Positions 8,527-17,677 are shown, counted from the stretch's first letter. The stretch: DNA of 51,726 nucleotides from Brucella thiophenivorans (GCF_002252445.1 NZ_NNRJ01000065.1:1-51726); one strand, 5' to 3'. Program-made: numbers and translations. Notes: a model not told the origin generated them from the sequence alone.

Positions 8527-9459
8527 TTAAGGCTTCTGCCGGAGGATTTCCCGCTCGCCGATATGCGATAGAAGCAAAGTCGCAGAACCAATCAGGCCTT
8601 CCATCGTTTCGCCGTAGCGACTACGATTAAAATACAGAAATTGACGATTACGAACAGCAAACAGATTGCGCCACTGGACAGTCGACCGGAAGGCGCGCAT
8701 TTCTGCCTCTTCGTCGAGCATTTCTTCGTAAGTGTCGATGATGATATCACTGTCAAAGTCGGAAAGGCGTTCTAAGCTATAGGGTATATCGCTTTCGCTA
8801 TTCTCATAAGCGGGAACATGACCAAGACCAAAATCTTTTATCACCTGTTCCATGCCACCACGCCCGATAATCCTGAAACCGTCGCGATAGATCTCCATCG
8901 GTGTCACTGTGATTGAAGCGGGTTTCTCTACGCGCCTTCCGAATTCACCGACTATATCCTGATATTCCCGATGTAATTCATCATAGCGATGACGCTTACC
9001 AACAAGATCAGCCAATTGCTCTGAATAGGTTAATATGCCTTCTTCACGTAAAGGCAGCAGTACAACGGGCGTAATTGCTGAAAGCTTATCGCGAAGCGCT
9101 GCGTGATAAGACAACCCTACGATCAGGTCTGGCTTCAATGCCGCAATTGTTTCAATATCAGGAGCCTGATGTGTTCCGATATATTGGATTTCTGACGTAT
9201 CGTATCTCTGCGATGCCCCCCTATAAATTGTATCCGCAAGCAAGCGCTTGCGGCCCGATGAACCACAAGGCACAACCCCAAATTCCAGCAACTGCGTTGT
9301 CAGACTGAAATCGTGCAATGACACCACACAGCGTGGGTGAACTGGCACCTCAACCGAGCCGAAACGATTGGTAAATGTTCTTGTTTCTTCTGCATGAACA
9401 CTAACAACAAAGCCGAAACTGCATATAAGAATAAACAAAGCTGACGCTGTTCTGGTCAT
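8527..9459 (-). CDS. Siderophore ABC transporter periplasmic binding protein (FecB/FhuD-like)
   Basis: A 310-aa class III solute-binding protein. It has a Sec signal peptide ending VSVHA|EETRTF near residue 23. The mature part shows the usual order: VEVPVHPRCVVSLHDFSLTTQLLEFG near the start, IETIAALKPDLIVGLSYH in the first lobe, a long connecting helix, and DSDIIIDTYEE in the second lobe. It is the last gene of a four-gene operon; its ATG overlaps the stop of the upstream permease by four bases (ATGA), a sign of coupled translation. It would deliver the ferric siderophore, imported by the TonB receptor at 12495-14681, to the permeases. The siderophore type is not certain. Confidence 0.92.
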   Translation of the reverse strand: MTRTASALFILICSFGFVVSVHAEETRTFTNRFGSVEVPVHPRCVVSLHDFSLTTQLLEFGVVPCGSSGRKRLLADTIYRGASQRYDTSEIQYIGTHQAPDIETIAALKPDLIVGLSYHAALRDKLSAITPVVLLPLREEGILTYSEQLADLVGKRHRYDELHREYQDIVGEFGRRVEKPASITVTPMEIYRDGFRIIGRGGMEQVIKDFGLGHVPAYENSESDIPYSLERLSDFDSDIIIDTYEEMLDEEAEMRAFRSTVQWRNLFAVRNRQFLYFNRSRYGETMEGLIGSATLLLSHIGEREILRQKP

Positions 9460-10493
9460 CGGGTCGTTCCTTTTCGCGACAGCAGATAAAGAAGATAGGG
9501 CGCGCCAATCACTGCAACCACAAGTCCCGCCGGAATCTGAAGCGGGGCGAAAACGGTTCGGCCGATTGTGTCACTGACAAGCACAATACTTGCGCCAATC
9601 AATGAAGACAGAGGCAAAAGCAATCTATGCCTTTCCCCTACCAGAAGCCTTGCAGCATGAGGGGCTAAGAGGCCAATAAAGCTCATTGTACCAACGTTCG
9701 CGACCGCAGAAGCAGTGAGCATCACACTCAGCAAAAGTGCGATGATCTGAAAGCGCGCAACATTCAGGCCGCGACTTGCTGCAACCGCGTTTCCAAGCTG
9801 AAACAGATCAAACTGGCTGGAAAACAACAATATGGGAACACCGGAAAGAAGCAGCCACAAAAATTGCCCCCGCACATTTTCCCACCCTGCCCTATGCAGA
9901 CTGCCTGCAAGCCAGAGCAAAGCCGATTCAACATGCTCGATCCGACCGTAGGTGATAAGCAGGTCTGCTAATGCACTGAGCATCGCTGTTACACCAACAC
10001 CTACCAGAATGAGACGCAAGGGCGAAACCCCTTTGTTCCAGGCAAGAGCGATAACAAACAACGCAACCAGCAGCCCACCAAGCAAAGCCGCGAGCGGATA
10101 AAGCTCGACAGCCAGCGCAGATGGCCAGAGAATGAGCGCAGTCAGCACTGTGATACCAGCCCCTGCCTCAACCCCCACCAATCCGGGTGCAGCCAGTGAA
10201 TTGCGTGTCAGTACCTGTAATATCACTCCGGCAAGAGCCATCGCCATACCAGAAAAAATGGCAAGCAATATGCGTGGCAGACGCGTGTGAAACACGATGT
10301 TACGCAAAATACTATCAGTGCTTTGGGGCGCTATAACTGCCTCGATTATTTCAGTTAGTACAACAGGATAGCTGCCGAGCGTTATTGCCAATAATCCGGC
10401 TATAACAAGAAACACAGCGGCAGCAATCAGAATGAACCGGCCACGCGAAAACCGATTGCGGGTGTAATTGGTGATATGGGTTTGCACTGCCAT
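9456..10493 (-). CDS. Iron-siderophore ABC transporter permease (FecCD family)
   Basis: A 345-aa permease of the BtuC/FecCD family, with about nine to ten membrane helices. Hallmarks are the early segment HTRLPRILLAIFSGMAMALAG, the periplasmic and cytoplasmic loops around VGVEAGAGI, and the coupling segment MSFIGLLAPHAARLLVGERHR near residue 270, followed by GASIVLVSDTIGR. It pairs with the neighbouring FecCD permease to form a heterodimer. Its ATG overlaps the stop of that gene by one base (TAATG) and its own stop overlaps the binding-protein start. Confidence 0.94.
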   Translation of the reverse strand: MAVQTHITNYTRNRFSRGRFILIAAAVFLVIAGLLAITLGSYPVVLTEIIEAVIAPQSTDSILRNIVFHTRLPRILLAIFSGMAMALAGVILQVLTRNSLAAPGLVGVEAGAGITVLTALILWPSALAVELYPLAALLGGLLVALFVIALAWNKGVSPLRLILVGVGVTAMLSALADLLITYGRIEHVESALLWLAGSLHRAGWENVRGQFLWLLLSGVPILLFSSQFDLFQLGNAVAASRGLNVARFQIIALLLSVMLTASAVANVGTMSFIGLLAPHAARLLVGERHRLLLPLSSLIGASIVLVSDTIGRTVFAPLQIPAGLVVAVIGAPYLLYLLSRKGTTR

Positions 10494-11476
10494 TATTTCA
10501 CTCTTCCCAGAACGAGAGCAATAAAAATGGGCCCGCCCACAATGGCAGTCACAATACCCGTATTGATCTCCAGTGGACGCAATGCCGTGCGTGATACGAT
10601 GTCACCGGTAACAATAAGCAGCGCACCTATCAGAGGTGCTGCGGGGACGAGGAACCGATAGTCATTACCGAAAAAAATACGCCCAATATGCGGAGCAATA
10701 AGACCGACAAAGCCAATAGGACCAGCTATTGCAACAGATGATCCGGCCAGAAGCACGATCGCCAGAAGTGATGAAAGCCGCATCCTCAATACATTCAGCC
10801 CCATCAGCGCCGCCGATTGCGATCCCAATCGATGGAGATTAAGTGCGGGAATGTTCGCTACTGCAACGCATCCAGCGAGAAGGATCAATGGAAAAGTCTG
10901 CCAGCGGGCCACTGAACTGTCAAAAGCAAGCGAACCAACAAGCCAGCGCCGCAAAGTTTCAAGCCCCTGCTGGTCAAGCAAAAGAACCATAGAGGTCAGG
11001 GCACTGAACAGGGCCGCAACCATCACACCAGACAAAACGAGGCGAACCGGATTGGGGTCCGATCCGCTGTTCAGAAGAACGATCGCTGCTGCAACAATCG
11101 CCCCCGCAAAGGCGAGAAGCGGTATCATGGCAAGCGTATTACCGGGGAGCACAAGCAAACCGAAAACGACAAAGAAGGCAGCACCACTGTTCACCCCCAT
11201 CAGCCCAGGATCTGCAAGCGGGTTTTCACTGACCGCCTGCATTAACGCGCCTGCAAGACCGAGGGTTGCACCGACGATTACAGCACTGATCAAACGAGGC
11301 ATGCGCATTTCCATCACGATATTATGCAATGGGTCTGCCGGAACATAGGCGACAAGTGCTTGCCAGACCACGCTCCAGTCAAGCTGACGCGCACCGAACT
11401 TCAGATGAAGGATTGCAGCCACGATTAGCAGCACAAAAAGGACGAGGAACTGAAAAGAACGCAGATAAACTGACAA
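10493..11476 (-). CDS. Iron-siderophore ABC transporter permease (FecCD family)
   Basis: A 327-aa FecCD-family permease and the partner of the downstream permease. It shows MRMPRLISAVIVGATLGLAGALMQ, NPLADPGLMGVNSGAA, and the late coupling segment GFVGLIAPHIGRIFFGNDYR, followed by GALLIVTGDIVSRTAL. About nine to ten hydrophobic helices are visible. The start is a TTG at 11476, with GAAGGG about 8 bases upstream; no better ATG precedes the first helix. It lies 12 bases after the ATPase gene, so both belong to one operon. Confidence 0.94.
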   Translation of the reverse strand: MSVYLRSFQFLVLFVLLIVAAILHLKFGARQLDWSVVWQALVAYVPADPLHNIVMEMRMPRLISAVIVGATLGLAGALMQAVSENPLADPGLMGVNSGAAFFVVFGLLVLPGNTLAMIPLLAFAGAIVAAAIVLLNSGSDPNPVRLVLSGVMVAALFSALTSMVLLLDQQGLETLRRWLVGSLAFDSSVARWQTFPLILLAGCVAVANIPALNLHRLGSQSAALMGLNVLRMRLSSLLAIVLLAGSSVAIAGPIGFVGLIAPHIGRIFFGNDYRFLVPAAPLIGALLIVTGDIVSRTALRPLEINTGIVTAIVGGPIFIALVLGRVK

Positions 11477-11488
11477 AGGATCTACCCT

Positions 11489-12262
11489 TCACGCCCAGGA
11501 AGAAGCAATGCACATTGCAATTCCCGTTTCCGGATCATCCAGCATTCTTGATCGCACCGAAAACACTTTATCTATATTAGGCACATTGAAAACGTGCTGT
11601 GTCGCGCCTTCTGCGACCACCCGCCCATCTTTCAGCATGACAAGTTGATCTGCATAACGTGCCGCCTGATTGAGGTCGTGAAGGATTGCAACCACTGTGC
11701 GTCCTGCATCGCGCAAGACCGACAGCAGATCAAGCAGGCTTAACTGGTTTGCAACGTCCAGAAATGTCGTTGGCTCGTCGAGCAGAATAACTGGTGTATC
11801 CTGAACCAAAGTCATTGCAATCCATGCCCGCTGCAACTGGCCACCTGAAAGGCTCTGCAATGGTCTGTCGATGAGTTGTTCAATGCCGCAAAGTGCAACG
11901 GCACGCGAGACAGCGTCTTCGTCTTCACTTGACCAGCCACCGAGCCAGCTTCTCCACGGAAACCGTCCCTGTGCAAGTAGTTCACGCACACTCATTCCGA
12001 CCGGCGTATGGACATGTTGCGGCAAGAACGCCATTTGCCGGGCCAGTTCGCGTCTCGAGTATGAAACAAGCTGCTTAGATCCAAGCTCTACATGACCGCT
12101 TTGTATCGCGACCGTGTTCGCCATGCTGCTCAGAAGCGTTGACTTGCCAGAGCCGTTCGGCCCGATCAAAGCGGTAAAACGCCCCGGAAGAATTTTCAGA
12201 TCAATGTCATGGAGAATATGCTGAGTGCCACGATAAACGTTCACTCGCTTCATTTCGAACAT
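11489..12262 (-). CDS. Iron-siderophore ABC transporter ATP-binding protein (FecE/FhuC-like)
   Basis: A cytoplasmic ATPase of about 257 aa that drives siderophore import. Walker A GPNGSGKSTLL, signature SLSGGQLQRAWIAM, Walker B VILLDEPTTFLD and switch histidine LHDLNQAARYAD are all intact. It is the first gene of the minus-strand operon. The start at 12262 (MFEMKRVNVYRG) is preferred because a GGAG lies about 8 bases upstream; a GTG at 12271 would add three residues. The 232-base region upstream is shared with the divergent receptor gene and contains an iron-box-like site. Confidence 0.94.
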   Translation of the reverse strand: MFEMKRVNVYRGTQHILHDIDLKILPGRFTALIGPNGSGKSTLLSSMANTVAIQSGHVELGSKQLVSYSRRELARQMAFLPQHVHTPVGMSVRELLAQGRFPWRSWLGGWSSEDEDAVSRAVALCGIEQLIDRPLQSLSGGQLQRAWIAMTLVQDTPVILLDEPTTFLDVANQLSLLDLLSVLRDAGRTVVAILHDLNQAARYADQLVMLKDGRVVAEGATQHVFNVPNIDKVFSVRSRMLDDPETGIAMCIASSWA

Positions 12263-12421
12263 AGCCAGCACTCCGTGCGCAATTGTAAGAAGCGGCTCTG
12301 ACAGGCTCTTCCAATCGCGTCATATCATCCGCGCGACAGTGAGCGCGCTGCAATTAGTGTGTTGTGACACTTTTTTAATTTATTCAAAGTGAATCACATG
12401 ATAGCGAGAGCATATCTTTGT

Positions 12422-12436
12422 TGACTGTACTTGTCA
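12422..12436. promoter_or_regulatory. Candidate RirA iron-responsive box (IRO)
   Basis: TGA-CTGTACTTG-TCA matches the TGA-N9-TCA pattern of the IRO box bound by RirA, the iron regulator of rhizobia and brucellae. It lies 58 bases before the receptor ATG and 159 bases before the ATPase start, in the divergent promoter region of a siderophore module. The short pattern alone could occur by chance; the location makes it likelier. Confidence 0.5.
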
Positions 12437-12494
12437 TGTTTATGCGACGGCCTCCCAGCCTCCACTAATTCATGCATCGCTATTGGGGAATTCT

Positions 12495-14681
12495 ATGCCG
12501 GTAAACCATCTGAAATCGAATATCGGCAGGCTGCCCTACATGTCAGCATTGCCATATAGCATTCCACTCGCTTGCGCGATGATGGCGCTTGCAGCCAGCA
12601 GTGTTTCAGCACAGGAAACGAATGCTGGAATTCAGCTACAAACGATTGTCGTGCAGGATAACGCCAGCTCAACCGAATCTGTTAAGGGATATGTGGCTAA
12701 GGTCAGCAGCAGTGGCACGAAAACGGATACACCTATCCTGCTTACGCCCCAATCAGTGTCGGTAGTCTCAGCTACCGAAATCAAAGATCGCGAAGCGCAA
12801 ACTCTTGCTGACGTGCTTGCTTATACACCAAGTTTCACGGCACAGCCCGGCCCATTCTCGCGCGTCGCTGACCGGTTCAGAATTCGTGGATTCGACGTCG
12901 AATCGGGTACCGGTGGGATGCTGCGCGACGGGATGAGGCTGCAGAACAACTCTTATGATGGTACGCAGGAGCCATTTGGTCTTGAACGCGTCGATGTTGT
13001 ACGCGGTGCGGCTTCGGTTCTTTATGGCCAGCTTTCGCCGGGCGGCTTTGTGAATGGCGTCAGCAAACGCCCGACATCCGAGACTCTGCGTGAAGTCTCG
13101 GTTCAGGGCGGGCTTCATAACCGTAAACAGCTTACTGCAGATTTCAGCGATGCCATAACCGACACATTGTCATATCGTTTGACTTTTCTTGGTCGCGACA
13201 GCGACACCAACGTCGAATACATGAACAATGACCGCATCTATATCGCCCCGGCTTTGGAATGGAAGCCTGATGAAGACACATCGCTGACCATGCTTGGCTT
13301 CTACCAGAAGACCAGCACACGTTTCCCCGCTGCCTTACCCTACGAGATTGTGGAAGGCATCGGTAATGGCCCATTCATCCTCGACCGCGACACTTTTATT
13401 GGCGAGCCGGACTATGACCGGATGAAAACTAATATGGGTGCGCTGGGCTACGAATTTACCCATCGTTTCGACAATGATATTCGGTTCTCGGCAAAATCAC
13501 GCTATTACGAATCCGACCTGGACTGGCGTTATATGATGGCCCAGACGAGCGCCGAGGCCGTTAATCAGGTCGCACAGACAGGCATACTGGCTCGCCAGTA
13601 CAGCGACCGTCATGATCGTGCGAAGGGCTTCACACATGATATGAATGTTGCATTCGATGTGGATACAGGTCCACTCTCACATTCATTGCTCGTCGGTTAT
13701 GACTTTTACGACACAACATATGATTCAGATAATTTTCGCGCAGCTGCTCCATCAATCGACCTGAACAATCCCGTCTATGGTGCAAGCTTCACAGTAAATC
13801 GTGACCCTGCTCGTAACCGTGGTGCGAAAACAACAACCGTACAGCATGGTATTTATCTGCAAGACAAAATCACCTTTGATGAACGCTGGAACGTACTGCT
13901 TGGCGTAAGACACGACTGGGCTGATCAGGATTTCGGCTATCACGCGAACAACCAGTCGATCAGCCGCAATTCTGAAAAAACAACTTGGCGCGCTGGGGTG
14001 GTTTACGAAGCTGAGAATGGACTGGCTCCCTATGTGAGTTATGCACAATCCTTCTTCCCGATTTCTGTGGCTGAATATGTCGAAGACATGAATTTCTCTC
14101 CTATGACGGGAGAACAGATTGAGGCCGGCATTCGTTATCAGCCGCCCGGCACGAATATGTTGTTCAGCGCAGCCGTCTATCAGCTTGATCAGAACAATAT
14201 CGTCACCCGTACACTCGCAGATGAGCTCACACAGATCGGTCAGCGGCGTGCGCGTGGATTTGAGCTTGAAGCCAAAGCCGAGCTGACTGATTATCTGACC
14301 ATGGTGGGCTCATATTCATACACAGATGCCCGGATCACCAAGAGTGAAGAACTTTTGGAACTTGGCCAACGCAGTGAAAACACACCCTATCATCAGGCTG
14401 CTCTCTGGATGACTTATGATGTAACTCAGTTGGGCATCGACGGACTGATCGTTGGAGGTGGTGTACGATACACCGGATCGACCAGCGCATCAGGCATAGA
14501 TAAGCCAATACCAGGCTACACGCTTGTCGATGCAATGGTTCGCTATGAAGTGACCAAAAACATTACCTTGTCATTGAATGCCACAAACCTCTTCAAGGAA
14601 GAATACGCTATTTGCGAATTTGCAAAGTGTCTTTACGGAGATGGCAGAGAGGTTATGGTATCTTCCAGCTTTAAATGGTGA
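12495..14681 (+). CDS. TonB-dependent siderophore receptor (FhuA/FoxA-like)
   Basis: An outer-membrane receptor of 728 aa. It has a Sec signal ending SVSA near residue 39, then a TonB-box-like TIVVQD, a plug domain (TPQSVSVVSATEIKDRE, RFRIRGFDVESGTGGMLRDG, ERVDVVRGAASVLYGQLSPGG) and a 22-strand-type barrel ending in the aromatic SSFKW. The plug motif GTKTDTPILLTPQSVSVV and the late pair CEFAKCLYGDGREV resemble hydroxamate-siderophore receptors such as FhuA and FoxA. The ATG at 12495 has GGGGAA upstream; a TTG at 12483 is possible. The gene is divergent from the siderophore ABC operon and is probably iron-repressed through the box at 12422. It would import a ferric siderophore across the outer membrane. 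Confidence 0.93.
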   Translation: MPVNHLKSNIGRLPYMSALPYSIPLACAMMALAASSVSAQETNAGIQLQTIVVQDNASSTESVKGYVAKVSSSGTKTDTPILLTPQSVSVVSATEIKDREAQTLADVLAYTPSFTAQPGPFSRVADRFRIRGFDVESGTGGMLRDGMRLQNNSYDGTQEPFGLERVDVVRGAASVLYGQLSPGGFVNGVSKRPTSETLREVSVQGGLHNRKQLTADFSDAITDTLSYRLTFLGRDSDTNVEYMNNDRIYIAPALEWKPDEDTSLTMLGFYQKTSTRFPAALPYEIVEGIGNGPFILDRDTFIGEPDYDRMKTNMGALGYEFTHRFDNDIRFSAKSRYYESDLDWRYMMAQTSAEAVNQVAQTGILARQYSDRHDRAKGFTHDMNVAFDVDTGPLSHSLLVGYDFYDTTYDSDNFRAAAPSIDLNNPVYGASFTVNRDPARNRGAKTTTVQHGIYLQDKITFDERWNVLLGVRHDWADQDFGYHANNQSISRNSEKTTWRAGVVYEAENGLAPYVSYAQSFFPISVAEYVEDMNFSPMTGEQIEAGIRYQPPGTNMLFSAAVYQLDQNNIVTRTLADELTQIGQRRARGFELEAKAELTDYLTMVGSYSYTDARITKSEELLELGQRSENTPYHQAALWMTYDVTQLGIDGLIVGGGVRYTGSTSASGIDKPIPGYTLVDAMVRYEVTKNITLSLNATNLFKEEYAICEFAKCLYGDGREVMVSSSFKW

Positions 14682-14725
14682 GACCGATTTAAGGGCTGTT
14701 AGGAATTACAGAGTAACGTCTATTT

Positions 14726-16081
14726 CTAAGAATGATCCCCTATTTTCAACCGCGAGAGCAATGTTAGACCTGTGGTGAGGTCTTCCATACCAAGCCCGCC
14801 CAGACATAGCCGGATACCCGTCGCATTATCGTTTCGATCAGCGCGCACGGCGTCCGGCTCTGTAACAACAACGCCAAGCGTAGCCGCTGCCTTTTCGAAG
14901 GCTTCGGCTTCCGTATGAGGCATTGGCAGCCACGCATGAAAAGCACAGTCATCGGTCATGATTGTCCTGTTATCGAAGAATGACCGGGACAGTTTTGCTC
15001 TTTGCCGCGCCTCGGCACGCAAAGTGCCCCTCACCGTTTCCATAACTCCACTGGTAAACCACTCTTCAAGAAGCGCATAGTCTACTGGCGAAGAAGACAG
15101 TGGCAGCGCACGTAAGGCTTCCTCGGCATATTCCTCCCAGCCTGAAGGCAACACCAGAACGCCCAGTCGCAATCCTGGACTGAGTGACTTGGAGAGGCTC
15201 GTTACATGAAAGACGCGATCCGGTGCCAGGGTGACGAGTGGAGGAAGATTGGGAGAGGCGCCCAGTGTATAGACACCATCTTCGACAATCGGGACGTTTC
15301 GCTTATTGCAGACGTCCACAATTTCCTTTCGCCGGTTTGCTCCCATAGAAATCGTCGTAGGATTATGGAGCGTAGGGGTTAGATAAACAAGGCGACGGCG
15401 CCCGCTGTTCTCTTCTTCGCATAGCACACGATCGAGATCATCCGGCACCATACCCTGGTCATCAATATTAACGCTCCGCATTGGATGGCCGCGATAGCGC
15501 GCAAGTGCAATAGCTCCCGAATAGCTGAGACGTTCTGTGACAATCAATCCATTGCCACCGCACAGAATATCGAAAGCAAGCCACAGTGCCTGCTGCCCGC
15601 TTCCAGCTAATATGATCCTCTTTGCTTCCGCCTCAATGCTCAGGGTTTCGAGCCAGCGTGCCAACAAACGCCGATGCTCATCGTGGCCTGCAGGTGGGGG
15701 ATAAAGATTGACGTGGGCTGAATTTATTTTTCTTGAAATTGCAGAAAGTGTACCAGCCAACAGTCTATCACTTAACATAACGGGCAAGCGATTGACCGAG
15801 AAATCAATTGCAGGGCCCTTTCGTGATTCAAAGACGGCGACGAATGTACCACTGCCCTTTATACTGCGCGCCAATCCGCGCCGCTCAAGCATCGCATAGG
15901 CTTTCGTAACTGTGCCTACTCCGAGGTTCAGTTTCCAGGCCAAATCCCGATGGGCAGGAAGTCTGTCGCCGCCAAGCAAATGCCCCGAGAGAATGTCTTC
16001 TGACAAAGCTTCTACCAGCCTGTTTGCGGGGGTATTGCCATTATCTGAAAGACGAGGAGTCCATGGAGACTGAAGGCGCAT
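14726..16081 (-). CDS. MocR-type regulator (GntR HTH fused to PLP aminotransferase domain)
   Basis: A 451-aa MocR/PdxR-class regulator. The N-terminal GntR winged helix covers about residues 15-80 (LVEALSEDILSGHLLGGDRLPAHRDLA, then VGTVTKAYAMLERRG). An aminotransferase fold-type I domain follows, with the PLP lysine in VTSLSKSLSPGLRLG. Members sense PLP or an amine/amino-acid adduct and control nearby metabolic or transport genes. It converges on the receptor gene with a 44-base gap, so it is transcribed separately; its own target is not obvious in this window. Similar MocR genes near siderophore receptors exist, but a link here is only inference. Confidence 0.93.
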   Translation of the reverse strand: MRLQSPWTPRLSDNGNTPANRLVEALSEDILSGHLLGGDRLPAHRDLAWKLNLGVGTVTKAYAMLERRGLARSIKGSGTFVAVFESRKGPAIDFSVNRLPVMLSDRLLAGTLSAISRKINSAHVNLYPPPAGHDEHRRLLARWLETLSIEAEAKRIILAGSGQQALWLAFDILCGGNGLIVTERLSYSGAIALARYRGHPMRSVNIDDQGMVPDDLDRVLCEEENSGRRRLVYLTPTLHNPTTISMGANRRKEIVDVCNKRNVPIVEDGVYTLGASPNLPPLVTLAPDRVFHVTSLSKSLSPGLRLGVLVLPSGWEEYAEEALRALPLSSSPVDYALLEEWFTSGVMETVRGTLRAEARQRAKLSRSFFDNRTIMTDDCAFHAWLPMPHTEAEAFEKAAATLGVVVTEPDAVRADRNDNATGIRLCLGGLGMEDLTTGLTLLSRLKIGDHS

Positions 16082-16167
16082 GCGTATAACCCATCAGATT
16101 GCTCGATATAACACACCTAGTACAGCCACAAGACATCATTGGAAACCCGCTTTAGCCTCGGTCGAGT

Positions 16168-16377
16168 ATGGAAAAGCCTCTAATTCTTAAAGCGATGGCT
16201 CCCATCCCGGCGAAGCGGCTCAATCCGAGCTTCGAGATTGAAGGAGACGAGCATGTGTTGGTCACACAGTTTATGTCGGCAATTCCGGTGCCGGTATTAA
16301 AGAACCCAGTCACAAACCTTTCTGCTTCACATGACGAGATCGTATCCGCGCTCGATATGGCGTTTCACGGGTTTTGA
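16168..16377 (+). pseudogene. Headless CcdB-like toxin remnant
   Basis: The 69-codon frame matches the C-terminal two thirds of the CcdB gyrase-poison family: a rhizobial-type KRLNPSFEIEGDEHVL, then VTQFMSAIPVPVLKNPV, and the diagnostic ending DEIVSALDMAFHGF (compare the F plasmid CcdB tail, with ...IKNAINLMFWGI). About 35 N-terminal residues, which form the first strands of the fold, are missing; the same frame upstream has a TAG and no N-terminal CcdB sequence is found in the other frames. No CcdA antitoxin gene is adjacent. It is therefore a remnant, unlikely to be toxic. Confidence 0.65.
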
Positions 16378-16525
16378 ACTCTACCGTTCAATTATTCAAC
16401 CGGGTGACAACATTGATAACCAGCCAAGATTCTTGCTGATTGCCCTCCTCAACGGCAATATCGCCCGTCTATCTTGGAGAGAAGCGAATTGGCGCCCCGT
16501 TGATCCCAGAAATAAAGTTTGAAGC

Positions 16526-16819
16526 TTAGCTCGTAGGAATCATATCTGGCCATTCCCGTGCGCCATGAAGTACGCGGAGGATACGAACGGCCGATTGTGT
16601 TACAGCATAAGCCACGACGTATGGGGTACCGTTTATCACCAGTTCCCGCGTCCCGGCAATTCTGCCAACCCGACCACTCGCCGGAAAATCAATTAAGCGA
16701 CGAGCAGCCGCGACTATCCGTTCGTCGACCAAGATTGCAGATGAGGGATTCTCCGCCTCAATGAAAGTGAAGATGGCGTCTCGATCTGATAACGCAAATG
16801 CGGACCAGGTGAGCTTCAC
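16526..16819 (-). CDS. RelE/ParE family toxin
   Basis: A 97-aa toxin of the RelE/ParE superfamily. It starts LTWSAFALSDRDAIFTFIEAENP, has the middle segment LIDFPASGRVGRIAGTRELVI and ends with VRILRVLHGAREWP, the usual order. RelE members cut mRNA on the ribosome and ParE members poison gyrase. The GR-x2-GTREL and R-x-LHGAR segments fit both groups, so the target is open. Its ATG overlaps the antitoxin stop by four bases, the classic coupled arrangement with the antitoxin made first. Confidence 0.88.
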   Translation of the reverse strand: MKLTWSAFALSDRDAIFTFIEAENPSSAILVDERIVAAARRLIDFPASGRVGRIAGTRELVINGTPYVVAYAVTQSAVRILRVLHGAREWPDMIPTS

Positions 16820-17124
16820 GACTTGAGCGCCGCTGCTTTAAGGCGCGCTGCCGCCCGTCGTCTTTCGAAATGAGCCGTGACTTCATCATCCGGCACGTCG
16901 GGTCGCGTGTCGCGAAGCGCTTCAAGAACCTTGCTGCGAAACCAAGCATCGTGCGCTTCGCTGCCTGATATAAGTTCGAGCGGTAATGCCCCCTCATTCG
17001 CCGTCCGTGTGAGTAAGATACGAACTACGTCCGACACCGTAAGACCCATACTTTCAAGCACCGCAGAGGCACGATCTCTAACTTCGGCATCAATGCGAGT
17101 TTGAACGAGTGCGTTAGAAGCCAT
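16816..17124 (-). CDS. RelB/DinJ-type antitoxin
   Basis: A 102-aa antitoxin. The N-terminal ribbon-helix-helix (VQTRIDAEVRDRASAVLESMGLTVSDVVRILLTRTANEGALPLEL) is typical of RelB/DinJ and binds operator DNA as a dimer. The charged C-terminus (FERRRAAARLKAAALKS) would wrap the toxin. The ATG at 17124 is chosen because it has a GGAG ribosome site (AAGTTGGAGAAACTT-ATG); the longer frame to 17271 would run across the operator. A perfect palindrome 26 bases upstream is the likely autoregulatory site. Confidence 0.88.
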   Translation of the reverse strand: MASNALVQTRIDAEVRDRASAVLESMGLTVSDVVRILLTRTANEGALPLELISGSEAHDAWFRSKVLEALRDTRPDVPDDEVTAHFERRRAAARLKAAALKS

Positions 17125-17149
17125 AAGTTTCTCCAACTTAAAGCTTATT

Positions 17150-17169
17150 TGTAATTCATATGAATTACA
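17150..17169. promoter_or_regulatory. Palindromic operator of the toxin-antitoxin pair
   Basis: TGTAATTCATATGAATTACA is a perfect 20-bp palindrome just before the antitoxin ribosome site. Ribbon-helix-helix antitoxins bind such dyads and repress their own operon. Assignment by position is strong. Confidence 0.7.
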
Positions 17170-17677
17170 TAGTCTATAGAAAATTTCTGTATGCACCAAG
17201 TCACCGCATTTTCCGCCTTGGAGCGATAAGATCCACTCGTCCCTATCATTGGCCGACGTACTGATTGCCAATCAAGAATATTTTAATGAGCGTGAATAGT
17301 GCACTTGGGGTAGCTTTGCCAAAGTAGGCGCAGAACTTAGCTCAGCAATGACTATGGACTTGCAAAAAAACCTCCGAGTATTGGCATCCGCAGCTCAACG
17401 CCCGCACAGAACTGGTTATGGCTTCTTGAAAATCCTCTTACTAAACCGCCAACAAACCCATGAAAATATCTCTGTACTGAACTACGGAAATCCCTGGTAT
17501 TTTGGAACCTTGATTTCGGCTGCTTTACGACCGTTCTTGAATCCAAGTTATGCGTTTTCGTTCAATAGTACGCGTTGATCTATGAGAGTGAAGCTAACGA
17601 ACGTCTAAAAAGCTGTAGTTTAATTTACGAACCAGATGTTGAGACTAATCGTTCGACTTTTTGACGAAAGCTAAGAA
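17170..17677. other. Gene-free spacer
   Basis: About 500 bases without a recognisable gene. A 76-codon frame at 17348-17578 and a 64-codon minus-strand frame at 17352-17546 overlap each other and show no family features. I see no repeat or RNA gene. The promoter of the toxin-antitoxin pair probably lies at the left end. Confidence 0.4.

Noticed and set aside
10851..11348. A 165-codon open frame on the plus strand
   Set aside because: It is antisense to the FecCD permease gene and has low-complexity composition.
16331..16522. A 63-codon frame overlapping the end of the CcdB remnant
   Set aside because: It is out of frame with the CcdB-like sequence and has no features of its own.
17348..17578. 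A 76-codon frame in the long spacer
   Set aside because: No family resemblance, no ribosome site, and another frame of similar quality lies opposite.
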